A stretch of 64,000 nucleotides of DNA, from contig OZ244895.1 of NCBI GenBank assembly GCA_965221555.1, forward strand, positions 62,001-126,000, in the 5' to 3' direction. The translations under genes and the position numbers were made by a program. Shown in pieces: positions 43,483 to 52,372 of this stretch (positions within the stretch are counted from its first letter, which is position 1; each line of letters opens with the position of its first letter). The notes below the pieces were generated by a model. That model had not been told where the DNA came from. It searched no databases and was given only the letters and a program-made list of their open reading frames with translations. The DNA comes from JAJEAD01 sp965221555. Its GTDB lineage: Bacteria > Pseudomonadota > Gammaproteobacteria > HK1.

Positions 43483-44177
43483 CGACGGCGGAGGCCGCGC
43501 AGATGAAACCAATAAATCCGAAACCGAAGTTCGTCACGTTCGACCTGTACGGCACGCTGACGCACTTCCAGATGTCCGCTCATACCCGCACCCTGTTCGC
43601 AGACCAGGTGGCGTCGGAGCGGATGGACGAGTTCCTCGACGACTTCGAGGCCTACCGCATGGATGAGGTGCTCGGAGCCTGGAAGCCCTATCCGGACGTC
43701 ATCAAGGGCGCGCTGCGCCGGGCGTGCGCGCGGTGGTCGATAGAGTACGTGGAGTCGGTGGGCGACGAGATCGTGGCAGACGTCCCCAACTGGGGCCCGC
43801 ACCCCGACGTACCGGAGCCGCTCGCCCGGGTCGCCGAGCACTATCCTCTGGTCATCCTGTCGAACGCCGCCGAGGGTCAGATCCACGGCAACGTGGAGAA
43901 GCTGGGAGCACCGTTCCATGCGGTGCTCACATCCGAGAAGGCGCGCGCCTACAAGCCGAGGTTCCAGGCCTTCGAGTACATGCTGGAGACGCTCGGGTGC
44001 CAGCGCGAGGAGATCCTGCATGTCTCGTCCAGTTTGCGATATGACCTCATTCCCACGCACGATCTCCGCATCCCGCACAAGGTGTACGTCAATCGCGGCT
44101 ACGAGCCATCGGTGCCGTACTACCAGTACCACGAGATTCCGGATCTGACGGGGCTGCCGACCCTGCTCGGGCTGTAA
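43479..44177 (+). CDS. HAD-superfamily hydrolase (haloacid dehalogenase type II-like)
   Basis: A 232-residue HAD-fold hydrolase. Motif I is FDLYGTLTHF (nucleophile Asp21, with Tyr where phosphatases have a second Asp, as in haloacid dehalogenases), motif II is VILSNAAEG, motif III Lys in YKPRFQAFEYML, and motif IV is weak (HVSSSLRYDLIP). The Asp-Leu-Tyr pattern favours dehalogenase-type activity over phosphatase. It starts by ATGA overlap with the deleted binding-protein frame. The start at MTTAEAAQ could also be the later ATG (MKPINPK). Confidence 0.83.
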   Translation: MTTAEAAQMKPINPKPKFVTFDLYGTLTHFQMSAHTRTLFADQVASERMDEFLDDFEAYRMDEVLGAWKPYPDVIKGALRRACARWSIEYVESVGDEIVADVPNWGPHPDVPEPLARVAEHYPLVILSNAAEGQIHGNVEKLGAPFHAVLTSEKARAYKPRFQAFEYMLETLGCQREEILHVSSSLRYDLIPTHDLRIPHKVYVNRGYEPSVPYYQYHEIPDLTGLPTLLGL

Positions 44178-44323
44178 GCGGCGGTCCGGTCCGGACATGG
44201 CCCGAACGGGCTTCGCCGATCACGGATACGCCGCGCCGTCTATAGTCGGCGCGCTGAACGCATCGCACCACCCACCGCCATTCGAGAGCCGCAGCGAGCG
44301 CAACCAGGCCGGCCGAGAGCCCC

Positions 44324-45340
44324 ATGGCAGACCACGATCAGGACCGTACGCGAGAACACAGTCACGGGCATGTACATGGCCCCGAGCGCCGCGGTGACCA
44401 CGGCCATGGAGTTGGCCATGGAGCCGGCCACGGACACAGCCACGGTCACGGACTGAATCGCTCGCGCGTCCTCCTCGCGCTGTGCCTCACCGGCGGGTTC
44501 ATGATCGTCGAGGCCATCGGCGGGCTGTTATCCGGTTCACTCGCATTGCTGGCCGATGCCGCCCACATGCTCATCGACACGCTGGCCCTGTTGCTGACGT
44601 GGCTCGCATTCGGTCTCGCCCGGAGGCCCGCCGACCACGGGCGCACCTACGGCTACCATCGCTTCCCCATCCTGGCCGCGTTCGCCAACGGCATCGGCAT
44701 GGTGTTCGTCGTCGTCTGGATATGCGTCGAAGCGTTCCAGCGCCTGAACGAGCCGGTGGAGGTTCTGGCGACACCGATGCTGGTAGTCGCCGTCGCCGGT
44801 CTGATGGTCAACGCCGCCGCCGCCGCAATCCTCTTCGGCGCGGACCGCGACAATCTGAACATACGGGGTGCATTGCTGCACGTGCTGGGCGATCTGCTCG
44901 GGTCCGTGGCGGCTATCTCGGCCGCCGTGGTGATCATGACGACCGGCTGGATGCCGATCGATCCCCTGCTGTCGCTCCTGGTCGCAGCGCTGATCCTCCG
45001 CAGCACCTGGTCCCTGATCCGGGATTCGGGGCATGTCCTGCTCGAAGGCACGCCGGTCCACATCGACGTGCGCGAGATTGCCGCGGACCTGGTCGAGCAC
45101 CTGGACGCGGTGGAGGACGTGCACCACGTTCACGCCTGGTCGCTCGCGCAGGACCGCACGCTGCTCACGCTGCATGCCCGCATCAGGGAGGGAGCCAACG
45201 CCGACATCACCATCGACGCCATCCATCGCCGCCTCGCCGAGCGCTTCGATGTCACGCATGTGACGGTGCAGATCGAGGTCGAGTCGTGTGTCGATCGCGG
45301 ACCGGTTTCGTCCCTTGCGTCCGGTGCGTTCGCGAAGTGA
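44324..45340 (+). CDS. CzcD/ZitB-like cation diffusion facilitator
   Basis: A 338-residue CDF transporter. A His-rich N-terminal tail (about 12-44) precedes helix 1 (VLLALCLTGGFMIVEAIGG). Helix 2 has LADAAHMLIDTLALLLTW with the metal-site His/Asp, and helix 5 has HVLGDLLGSVAAISAAVVIM. The C-terminal cytoplasmic domain contains DVHHVHAWSL. These traits fit zinc efflux proteins of the ZitB/CzcD group. It stands alone on the plus strand after the HAD gene. TATAGT at 44241-44246 may be a -10 box. Confidence 0.87.
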   Translation: MADHDQDRTREHSHGHVHGPERRGDHGHGVGHGAGHGHSHGHGLNRSRVLLALCLTGGFMIVEAIGGLLSGSLALLADAAHMLIDTLALLLTWLAFGLARRPADHGRTYGYHRFPILAAFANGIGMVFVVVWICVEAFQRLNEPVEVLATPMLVVAVAGLMVNAAAAAILFGADRDNLNIRGALLHVLGDLLGSVAAISAAVVIMTTGWMPIDPLLSLLVAALILRSTWSLIRDSGHVLLEGTPVHIDVREIAADLVEHLDAVEDVHHVHAWSLAQDRTLLTLHARIREGANADITIDAIHRRLAERFDVTHVTVQIEVESCVDRGPVSSLASGAFAK

Positions 45341-45571
45341 CGCAAAGCGCTCGACCCGGGGGAATGGCACGCCCGGGCGCACCGCTGGGCGAAGGTAGTG
45401 ATCGGCCCGCGTGTCGATGACGGCGAGCGCCGGAATTCGCACCCGAGACCTCGGCCGGGTACGGCCGCACCACCGGATTCGTCTGCGAGGGTTGTCCGCA
45501 ACTTCAACGACAGGAGCGTGCAATACGCATCGGGCGTGTGGAATCCGGCCTCCGGGCCGCGGCAGGAGTAT

Positions 45572-47098
45572 TCAGCGAGAGGGGGCCTGCACTTCGATCC
45601 CGCGCCAGGCCCAGTCGTTGTATTCGTCGGGCGTACGCAGGCAAGACTCCCATACCGGGTCGGTGCGTAGCGTGTCCCAGTCCGGAAACGGGCCGCGGCG
45701 GTGGGCCTCCTGCACCAGACGGCGCTCGCGCTGACTCGCCCGGATCTCGGCCTCCAGCGCCTCGGTGTCCCAGGTCCGCGCGGCGAGGCGGCGCAGCCCA
45801 TCGAGGACCTCTCGGTGACCGGGGTCGACCGAGAGATCGGTCCGTTCCTCGGGGTCGGCGTCGATGTCGAAGAGCAGGTCGGGCGCGCCCCCGCCGGTCA
45901 TGAGCTTGAAGGGTCCGCGGCGGACCATGAACATCGGCGACGGCACCCCTTCTGATGTGATCTCCGCAAACACCGGCGCATCGCGAACCGCGGCCGGGCT
46001 CTCGCAAAGAGGGAGCAGGCTGGCGCCGTCCGGCGGCCGGGGAGCCCGATCCGCCAGTTCGATCCCCGCCAGATCGCACAGGGTGGGCAGCAGGTCCACG
46101 AGAGAGACGTTCTCCGACCGGCGCGCGGCCGCGAACCGCGACGGCGCGTGGATGACGAGCGGCACCCGCGACGCGTGCTCGAAGAAGTGCTTCTTGAACC
46201 ACAGTCCCCGCTCGCCCAGCATGTCGCCGTGGTCGGAGGTCACCACGATCACAGTGTCCCGCACGAGGTCGGTCGCGGCCAGAGTGTCGAGCAAGCGCCC
46301 GATCATCGCGTCGAGGTAGGTGCAGTTGGCGAGGTAGGCGTGGCGGGCGGTACGCACGTGGGCCTCGGTGATGTCCCCCGCGAGCAGGCCGTGGTGGACG
46401 AGCATGCGCCGGCTGTGCAGGTCACGCTCCGATTCCGGCAGCAGTGGGGTCGCGGGCATCGGCACCTCTTCGTGCTGATAACGCTCCCAATGCTCGCGCA
46501 GCGCGAAGTAGGGCTCGTGGGGGTGGGTGAACGACGCCAGCAGGAAGAAGGGGCGCCGGCCCGGGTCGCGGGCGAAGTCGTGCAGCCGGGACAGCGCCCG
46601 GAACAGCACCGATTCGTCGTGATCCATCTGCACGCTGCGCACGCAGACGCCCGACCGGATGACGCCGGAGGAGTCATTGTTGGACTCCATGCGTACCTCG
46701 TCCCAGCTCGGCGCCCAGTGAAAGTCGGTGGGATAGAGCTCCGGCACCAGTCGTTCGTGGAAGCCGTGCAGCATGTCCGGACCGACGAAGTGCTGCTTGC
46801 CGGACAGCGTGGTGTGATAGCCGGCGAGGCGCAGGTAATGGGCCATGGTGGGCGTGGCGGCGGGGAACTCCGCGCCGTTGTCGAAGGCCCGCACCCTCGA
46901 CGGCAGCATCCCCGCCAGCATCGAGAACCGCGAGGGCGCACAGAGCGGGAAGTTGCAGTAGGCGTTCTCGAACACCACTCCCTCGCCGCACAGCCGATCG
47001 AGGGCCGGCGTCACCGCGGCCCCGCCATGGGCGCACAGCACCTGGGGCTTGAGCTGATCGGCCTGGATGAACAGGATGTTCGGTCGTTCGTCGGTCAT
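45572..47098 (-). CDS. betC: Sulfatase, choline-sulfatase-like
   Basis: A 508-residue type I sulfatase. The maturation site CAPSR is at C53 (NFPLCAPSRFSMLAG), where Cys becomes formylglycine. Metal-site Asp14 is in FIQADQLKPQ. Choline-sulfatase-like traits are YHTTLSGKQHFVGPDMLHGF, SFTHPHEPYFA, TSDHGDMLGERGLWFKKHFF and the C-terminal YNDWAWRG. The likely reaction is choline-O-sulfate to choline and sulfate, giving osmoprotectant or nutrient. Substrate is inferred. The start is the ATG at 47098 (MTDERPNIL). It faces an inositol-phosphatase-family gene divergently. Confidence 0.82.
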   Translation of the reverse strand: MTDERPNILFIQADQLKPQVLCAHGGAAVTPALDRLCGEGVVFENAYCNFPLCAPSRFSMLAGMLPSRVRAFDNGAEFPAATPTMAHYLRLAGYHTTLSGKQHFVGPDMLHGFHERLVPELYPTDFHWAPSWDEVRMESNNDSSGVIRSGVCVRSVQMDHDESVLFRALSRLHDFARDPGRRPFFLLASFTHPHEPYFALREHWERYQHEEVPMPATPLLPESERDLHSRRMLVHHGLLAGDITEAHVRTARHAYLANCTYLDAMIGRLLDTLAATDLVRDTVIVVTSDHGDMLGERGLWFKKHFFEHASRVPLVIHAPSRFAAARRSENVSLVDLLPTLCDLAGIELADRAPRPPDGASLLPLCESPAAVRDAPVFAEITSEGVPSPMFMVRRGPFKLMTGGGAPDLLFDIDADPEERTDLSVDPGHREVLDGLRRLAARTWDTEALEAEIRASQRERRLVQEAHRRGPFPDWDTLRTDPVWESCLRTPDEYNDWAWRGIEVQAPSR

Positions 47099-47163
47099 GT
47101 GCTTCTCGGCAAGCTCGGGATTCCGGATGCTTCGCGGACAATACTCGCAGAGATTCGCAAGCG

Positions 47164-47376
47164 ATGGAGTGGATGTTCCCCTGTTCCCCGGACCAAACCC
47201 CACGTGGCTGGTTCGCCACCGCGGTGCCGCTCGTGGTGGTGGGGGAACCGAGCCGGCTTTTCGGCATCATCATCGGCGGGCGGGCAGCTCCGCGGGTCAT
47301 CCTTCCCGGCAAGGAGATCATCGAGGGCGCGCTCGTCGCCGCCGGCGGCATCGCTTCCGATGCGAGGTGCGCATGA
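47164..47376 (+). CDS. Small unknown ORF coupled to the inositol-phosphatase-family gene
   Basis: A 70-residue frame ending TGA 47374-47376, overlapping the next ATG as ATGA. The composition after residue 20 is protein-like (VPLVVVGEPSRLFGIIIGGR, then PRVILPGKEIIEGALVAAGG), but no family is recognised and no ribosome site is clear. It could be a leader peptide, a remnant of a longer gene or chance. Confidence 0.35.
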   Translation: MEWMFPCSPDQTPRGWFATAVPLVVVGEPSRLFGIIIGGRAAPRVILPGKEIIEGALVAAGGIASDARCA

Positions 47377-48152
47377 TCCCCGACGAGTTCGTGCGCTTGG
47401 CGCAGACACTTGCGGAGCGTGCCCGCGAGACGGCGCGAGGTGCGCGGGACGGACACCAGGTCGAGATCAAGGCGGACGGGACGCCGGTGACGACCCTGGA
47501 CCGCGCGGTGGAGGCGGGTTTGCGTCGCATCATCGAGCGCGAACAGCCCGGGCACGGAATCATCGGTGAGGAGTACGGAGCCGAGGGCGCCGATCGGGAC
47601 TGGGTGTGGGTCCTCGACCCGGTCGACGGGACCCGGCAGTTCGCGGCCGGCCTGCCGAACTTCGGAACCCTGATCGCCCTGTGCCACGAGGGGCGCCCGG
47701 TCATCGGCGTCATCGCCCATCTCCTCTACGAGGCGACGTGCATCGGAGTGACCGGTCGGGGGACGCTCTTCAACCGCCGGCCGGTGCGCTGCGTGGCCGC
47801 GGATCGCCTCGGCGACATCGTCGCCAGCATTTCGGATCCGGACGCCTACGACGCCCGCACCACCCCCGGAATGCAGGCGATCCGAACGCGCACCCGCTGG
47901 AACGTCTACGACGGGGGCTGTCTCGGCATCACTTCCCTTGCGCGAGGGCTCGTCGGGCTCTGCCTGAACGGGCCGAACCTCGAGTTCTTCGACATCGCGG
48001 CGCTTGTTCCGGTTGTCGAGGCCGCGGGTGGGTGCATCACCGACTGGCGGGACAACCCGCTCACCATCGAGTCCGCCGGCGAGATCGTCGCCACCTGCGG
48101 CCCCCGGCTTCACGCGAGTGCACTGGAGGTGCTGTCGAACGCGCTCCAGTAA
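47373..48152 (+). CDS. Inositol monophosphatase-family protein
   Basis: A 259-residue protein of the inositol monophosphatase/HisN/CysQ superfamily, Mg-dependent phosphatases. Metal-binding motifs are GEEYG (Glu), WVLDPVDGTRQFAAG (the DPxDGT motif) and FFDIAALVPVVEAAGG near the C-terminus. The start ATG at 47373 overlaps the preceding small frame. Members act on inositol phosphates, histidinol phosphate or 3'-phosphoadenosine phosphates. Next comes a polar amino-acid ABC importer, so a histidinol-phosphatase role is possible but not shown. Confidence 0.86.
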   Translation: MIPDEFVRLAQTLAERARETARGARDGHQVEIKADGTPVTTLDRAVEAGLRRIIEREQPGHGIIGEEYGAEGADRDWVWVLDPVDGTRQFAAGLPNFGTLIALCHEGRPVIGVIAHLLYEATCIGVTGRGTLFNRRPVRCVAADRLGDIVASISDPDAYDARTTPGMQAIRTRTRWNVYDGGCLGITSLARGLVGLCLNGPNLEFFDIAALVPVVEAAGGCITDWRDNPLTIESAGEIVATCGPRLHASALEVLSNALQ

Positions 48153-48168
48153 GCCCGACCCGCGCGTG

Positions 48169-48174
48169 TATAGT
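48169..48174 (+). promoter_or_regulatory. Possible -10 box of the amino-acid importer operon
   Basis: TATAGT about 70 bp before the binding-protein start. No good -35 box is visible at the usual distance, so this is weak. Confidence 0.3.
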
Positions 48175-48243
48175 ATCGGCTCGTCGCCATCGGTGACGCA
48201 TTTCGGGTTTCATCGACCCTACGGCCACAGAGGAGTCAACCTC

Positions 48244-49047
48244 ATGAAGCGTCTGCTTCCCGGTATCGCCGCCGTCTTCCTCTTTGGTGTCACCGCGGCT
48301 TCCGCCGAAGCCCTGCGGGTCGGCACCGAATGTACCTACCACCCGTTCAACTACCGTACCGACGACGGAACCCTGACGGGATACGACGTCGATGTCGCCA
48401 CCGAGGTCGGCAAACGCATCGGCGCCGACATCGAGTTCGTCTGCCAGGAGTGGAAGGGCATGATACCTGCCCTCCTCGCCGGCAAGTTCGATCTCATCGT
48501 GGCCTCGATGTCGATCACCGAGAAGCGTTTGAAGCAGATCGACTTCTCAGGGCCCTATCGGGTGTCCATCGGCCAGTTCGTGGGCAACAAGGAGAGAGGT
48601 CTGAACCTGTTCAACCCCGACGGCTCGGTGAACACCGAGGGATTCTCGGGGGTGCGCATCGGGCTGGAGCGCGCGACGACGTACGAGGAGTGGCTGAAGG
48701 TCATGGTGCCGGATGCCGAGGTCGCGTACTACGACAACAACGAGTCGATGTACCTCGATCTCGCAGCGGGGCGGGTCGACGCGATCATGACCAATCCGAT
48801 GAAGGCGTACCTCAAGTTCCTGTCCAAGGAGGACGGTGCCGGGTTCGAGGTCGTCGGGCCGCAGATCGCCGAGGAGAAGTACTTCGGAATCGGCGTCGGC
48901 ATCGGCCTGCGCAAGGGCAACGACGCTCTCAAGGGTCGCATCAACGAAGCGCTCAAGGGGATGACCGAGGACGGCAGTCTGAGCGAGTTCAGCCTGCGCT
49001 ACTTCCCGTTCACCATTCATCCTCAGGAGTGGATGGGCACATCCTGA
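48244..49047 (+). CDS. Polar amino-acid ABC transporter binding protein (family 3)
   Basis: A 267-residue binding protein of the ArgT/HisJ/GlnH family. A signal peptide (MKRLLPGIAAVFLFGVTAAS, cut near ASA) is followed by EALRVGTECTYHPFNYRTDD, then GYDVDVATEVGKRIGADIEF and FDLIVASMSITEKRLKQIDF, all family hallmarks. Downstream are two permeases; the ATPase gene is not in this cluster. Ligand is a polar or basic amino acid or related compound. A hairpin follows the gene. Confidence 0.9.
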   Translation: MKRLLPGIAAVFLFGVTAASAEALRVGTECTYHPFNYRTDDGTLTGYDVDVATEVGKRIGADIEFVCQEWKGMIPALLAGKFDLIVASMSITEKRLKQIDFSGPYRVSIGQFVGNKERGLNLFNPDGSVNTEGFSGVRIGLERATTYEEWLKVMVPDAEVAYYDNNESMYLDLAAGRVDAIMTNPMKAYLKFLSKEDGAGFEVVGPQIAEEKYFGIGVGIGLRKGNDALKGRINEALKGMTEDGSLSEFSLRYFPFTIHPQEWMGTS

Positions 49048-49083
49048 GCCGGCAGGGTCATTCCCCGCGCTGGCCGTGGTAAC

Positions 49084-49114
49084 GCCCCTCTCCCACGCCC
49101 AGGGGGAGAGGGGC
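49084..49114 (+). promoter_or_regulatory. Strong hairpin between binding-protein and permease genes
   Basis: GCCCCTCTCCC, loop ACGCCCAGG, GGGAGAGGGGC: a perfect 11-bp stem in the transcript. There is no T tract after it. It probably stabilises the binding-protein mRNA or attenuates readthrough, which would make more binding protein than permease. Confidence 0.5.
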
Positions 49115-49253
49115 GAATGCCGGCATGCTCCTTGCCGCCCCGCCACCAGCCAGCGCGAAACTGTTCCGCTGAGCCGCAGCGCCGGGGAGGCCGCCGAGGC
49201 GAGCGCCGGCGGTCTTCTTCGCACGCGCGATCGTACCCGTCAGGCTCGCCGAC

Positions 49254-49940
49254 GTGACTGACGTCGTCGGCTGGCTCGACGAGTACGCCTGGGGCGCGTT
49301 CGTCATCGTCCGGGTCTTTGTCGTTGCCGCGCTGCTGACCGTCGTCCTCGGCCTGCTCGGAGCGGCGGCGAGGCTCGCCGGCGGGCTGCCGTCGCGTCTG
49401 GCCGGCGCGTACATCACCTTCTTCCGCGGCACGCCGGAGCTTCTGGTGCTGCTGCTCTTCTACTTCGGCAGTGCGGTGACGCTGACCGCCATCGCCAGAG
49501 CCATCGACCCTTCCGCCGGATTCGTCGACATCCCGCCGTTCTGGGCCGGCGCCCTGGCGATCGCCCTCATTGCCGGCGCATACGCGAGCGAGAGCTTCCG
49601 AGGCGCCTTCCTCGGCGTCGAGCAAGGACAGATCGATGCCGCGCGGTCACTCGGGCTGAGCGCCCGGCAGACCTTCCTGCTCGTGCGCTTCCCGCAGGCG
49701 TGGCGCATCGCGCTGCCGGCGTTCGGAAACCACATGATCAGTCTCGTCAAGGACACCGCGCTGGTCTCGGTGATCGGTCTGAACGAGATCATGTTCACGG
49801 CCAAGATGGCGACGTCGGTCACCGACAAGCCCTTCACCATGTTCGCGGTCGTCGCCATCATCTACCTCGCATTCACCAGCGTGCTGACCGGGGGCTTCCG
49901 GCGGCTCGAGGCGCGGGCGCAACGGCACCTGGCCCGATGA
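49254..49940 (+). CDS. Polar amino-acid ABC permease, HisQ-like
   Basis: A 228-residue permease with about five helices, beginning VIVRVFVVAALLTVVLGLLG. The phrase TFFRGTPELLVLLLFYFG and the coupling region GVEQGQIDAARSLGLSARQT are signatures of the HisM/HisQ group. Start is GTG at 49254. It overlaps the next gene by ATGA. Confidence 0.9.
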   Translation: MTDVVGWLDEYAWGAFVIVRVFVVAALLTVVLGLLGAAARLAGGLPSRLAGAYITFFRGTPELLVLLLFYFGSAVTLTAIARAIDPSAGFVDIPPFWAGALAIALIAGAYASESFRGAFLGVEQGQIDAARSLGLSARQTFLLVRFPQAWRIALPAFGNHMISLVKDTALVSVIGLNEIMFTAKMATSVTDKPFTMFAVVAIIYLAFTSVLTGGFRRLEARAQRHLAR

Positions 49941-50623
49941 GCTTCGACCTGCCGCTCGTGTGGGAAAGCCTGCCCAGGCTCACCGAAGGGCTCGGGCTGA
50001 CGTTGCTGCTCCTGCTCTGCTCGCTCACCATCGGGATGTTCCTGGCGGCTCCGACGACCTGGGCGTTGATTCGAGGCGGCCGGACGCTGCGCAGTGTGGC
50101 GCGCACCTACGTGTGGATGTTCCGCGGCACGCCGGCACTGGTCCAGCTCTTCGTGATTTACTACGGTCTTGCCCAGTTCGCCTGGCTTCGCGAGACACCG
50201 GTCTGGATTCTGCTGCGCGAGCCTTTCTGGTGCTGCGTCATCGCCTTCTCGCTCAATTCGGGAGCGTATACCGCCGAGATCCTCCGCGGTGCGATCTCCG
50301 GAGTCTCCGCGGGCCAGATCGAGGCCGCGCGCGCGCTCGGCCTGCACCCCTTCACGACTTTCGTCCGGGTGGTCTGGCCGCAGGCGATGCGTCTCGCCCT
50401 GCCCCCCTACAGCAACGAGGTGGTGGGTATGCTCAAGACCACCGCGCTTGCCAGCACCGTCACGATGGCCGAGGTCACCGGCGTGGCCGAAACCATCGTG
50501 GCCGAGACCTTCGCCCCCTACGAGGTGTTCCTCTCGGCCGCCGTCATCTACCTGATCCTGGCCCGGATCTGTGAACGGGGCCTCGCCGCCGTCGAGCGGG
50601 CACTCGAAACGCCGCAGGGGTGA
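49937..50623 (+). CDS. Polar amino-acid ABC permease, HisM-like
   Basis: A 228-residue partner of the previous permease. Signatures are MFRGTPALVQLFVIYYGL and SGVSAGQIEAARALGLHPFT, with helices such as GLTLLLLLCSLTIGMFLAA. ATGA overlap at 49937. No ATPase gene follows; the next gene is a dimethylformamidase-like protein, so the ATPase is presumably encoded elsewhere. Confidence 0.9.
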   Translation: MSFDLPLVWESLPRLTEGLGLTLLLLLCSLTIGMFLAAPTTWALIRGGRTLRSVARTYVWMFRGTPALVQLFVIYYGLAQFAWLRETPVWILLREPFWCCVIAFSLNSGAYTAEILRGAISGVSAGQIEAARALGLHPFTTFVRVVWPQAMRLALPPYSNEVVGMLKTTALASTVTMAEVTGVAETIVAETFAPYEVFLSAAVIYLILARICERGLAAVERALETPQG

Positions 50624-50665
50624 TGGTCCTGGTTCGCGGGGATTCGCAGGCGAATGGAGGCAACG

Positions 50666-52336
50666 ATGGCCGGACCGCGAGATGCCCCGGTGGACCGCCC
50701 CGAGACCCCGGCGCCCGTCGCCGTCGCCCCGGGATCGGATCCGGCGCCGCGCACGCGGCGCGGGGCGCCCCACATCCTCGACAACTTCTACATCGGACCG
50801 GCACGCGATCCGCGGGTCCTGGAGATCTGGGGCTACTCGGATCGATTCAGCTACGCGCCGGGCGAGAGCGTCGCCCTGCACGTCAGCACGACGGCCGAGC
50901 GCTATGACGTCGAGATCGGGCGCGATGGCGCCGAGTACGTTCCGATGCGCACGTGGACGGGTCTGCGCGGGACGCATCACGAGACGCCGCGGGACTGCTC
51001 GGCGCGGGGGTGCGGCTGGCCGGTGGCCTTCGAATTCAAGATTCCGCGGGATTGGCCCTCGGGGGGATACCTGGTCACGCTGCGGGGATACCGTGGCGGC
51101 GAACGCGTGGAGGAGCACCACCTTGTCGTGGTGCGGCACGGCGCACGCAAGGCGCCCCTGCTGCTGCTCTGCGCCACGCCGACCTGGGTGGCCTACAACT
51201 GCTGGGGCGGCTCCAACGCTTACGAGGGCATCGCCGGGCCGGACGGCCGGCAGTTCTCGCCGGTGCTGTCCACCCGGCGGCCCTGGACGAGGGGCTTCTG
51301 CCGGCTGCCCGCGGGCGCTCCGAGAACGCTCCCCGAGACCCCGCCGCGCCCGGGAGAGATGGTGCGCTACCCGTACAAGGAGTGGGCCTTCGCCCACGGC
51401 TACTCCAAGAAGTACGCCTCGGCGGGATGGGCCACCTACGAGCGGCACTTCGCGCGCTGGGCAGAGATGCAGGGCTACCGGCTGGACTGCGCCACGCTGC
51501 ACGACCTGGAGGACTGCCCCGGGCTGCTCGACGGCTACGGGTGTGTCGTCGTGGTCGGGCACGACGAGTACTGGAGTCGGCGGATGCGCGATGCGATCGA
51601 CGACTGGGTCGAGCGTGGCGGCAGGGCGGCACGATTCGCCGGGAACTTCTTCTGGCAGGTCCGGATGGAAGACGGGGGACGGCGTCAGGTCTGCTACAAG
51701 CATCTCGCCACATCGATGGACCCGATCGGGGCGGGCGAGGACCGCCGTCTCCTGACCACGGCCTGGGAGGCGCCCGAGGTCGACTGGCCCGGCGCGCGCA
51801 CCTTCGGCGTGAACGGGGCGCGGGGGGTCTACGCGGGGCTCGGCAACTGCGTCGGACGCGGCGCCGGAGGGTTCACCGTCTACCGGCCACGCCACTGGGC
51901 CTTCGAGGGCGCCCACCTCGGGTACGGCGACGTGCTCGGGGCCGAGAGCCGGATCTTCGGCTACGAGGTCGACGGACTCGAGCACGTGATTCGCGACGGT
52001 CTTCCCCACGCGACCGGAACGGATGGCGCATCACAGGACGTCACCATCCTCGGGCTGGGTATCGCGACCAATGTGGAGGCCGATCACGGGGTGTGGGGAG
52101 AACACCTCTACATCGGCAGCGAGACGGTGGCCTGGAAGGCGTTGACGCTGCACGGCGCGATCACGCCCGAGACCCTGGAACGCTCGGAGCGCGGATGCGG
52201 GGTCATCGTCCACTGGCCGCGCGGCCGCGGCGAGGTGTTCACCGCCGCCACCTGCGAGTGGGTGATGGGCCTGACGCGTCGCGACGTTCAGGTCGAGCGG
52301 GTCACCCGCAACGTCCTGGACCGCTTCACCACGTAG
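50666..52336 (+). CDS. N,N-dimethylformamidase beta-subunit-like protein
   Basis: A 556-residue protein similar to the large (beta) subunit of N,N-dimethylformamidase, an iron enzyme that cleaves dimethylformamide. N-terminal beta-rich part (about 45-160: VLEIWGYSDRFSYAPGESVA) is followed by an alpha/beta catalytic part with LLLLCATPTWVAYNCWGG and VVVVGHDEYWSRRM, regions that carry the iron-site Tyr and Glu/Asp in this family. No small (alpha) subunit gene is adjacent. The ATG at 50666 has GGAGG five bases before it; another ATG four codons earlier is possible. It follows the importer genes, hinting at amide breakdown. Confidence 0.78.
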   Translation: MAGPRDAPVDRPETPAPVAVAPGSDPAPRTRRGAPHILDNFYIGPARDPRVLEIWGYSDRFSYAPGESVALHVSTTAERYDVEIGRDGAEYVPMRTWTGLRGTHHETPRDCSARGCGWPVAFEFKIPRDWPSGGYLVTLRGYRGGERVEEHHLVVVRHGARKAPLLLLCATPTWVAYNCWGGSNAYEGIAGPDGRQFSPVLSTRRPWTRGFCRLPAGAPRTLPETPPRPGEMVRYPYKEWAFAHGYSKKYASAGWATYERHFARWAEMQGYRLDCATLHDLEDCPGLLDGYGCVVVVGHDEYWSRRMRDAIDDWVERGGRAARFAGNFFWQVRMEDGGRRQVCYKHLATSMDPIGAGEDRRLLTTAWEAPEVDWPGARTFGVNGARGVYAGLGNCVGRGAGGFTVYRPRHWAFEGAHLGYGDVLGAESRIFGYEVDGLEHVIRDGLPHATGTDGASQDVTILGLGIATNVEADHGVWGEHLYIGSETVAWKALTLHGAITPETLERSERGCGVIVHWPRGRGEVFTAATCEWVMGLTRRDVQVERVTRNVLDRFTT

Positions 52337-52372
52337 CGTGCGGTCCGTGATCTGGGCTGCGCCGGCGTCTCG

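Noticed and set aside
38664..45340. CRISPR-like arrays in the His-rich coding segments
   Set aside because: The short repeated bases encode alternating His/Gly in known transporter loops; there are no constant repeats with unique spacers.
45411..45500. tRNA-like T-arm fragment (reverse strand, resembling a tRNA 3' end)
   Set aside because: GGTCTCGGGTGCGAATTCC looks like a T-arm, but the loop lacks the conserved second base and no acceptor, D or anticodon arms can be folded around it.
49862..52009. Very long reverse frame over the dimethylformamidase-like gene
   Set aside because: Shadow frame; the forward frame has family motifs and a ribosome site.
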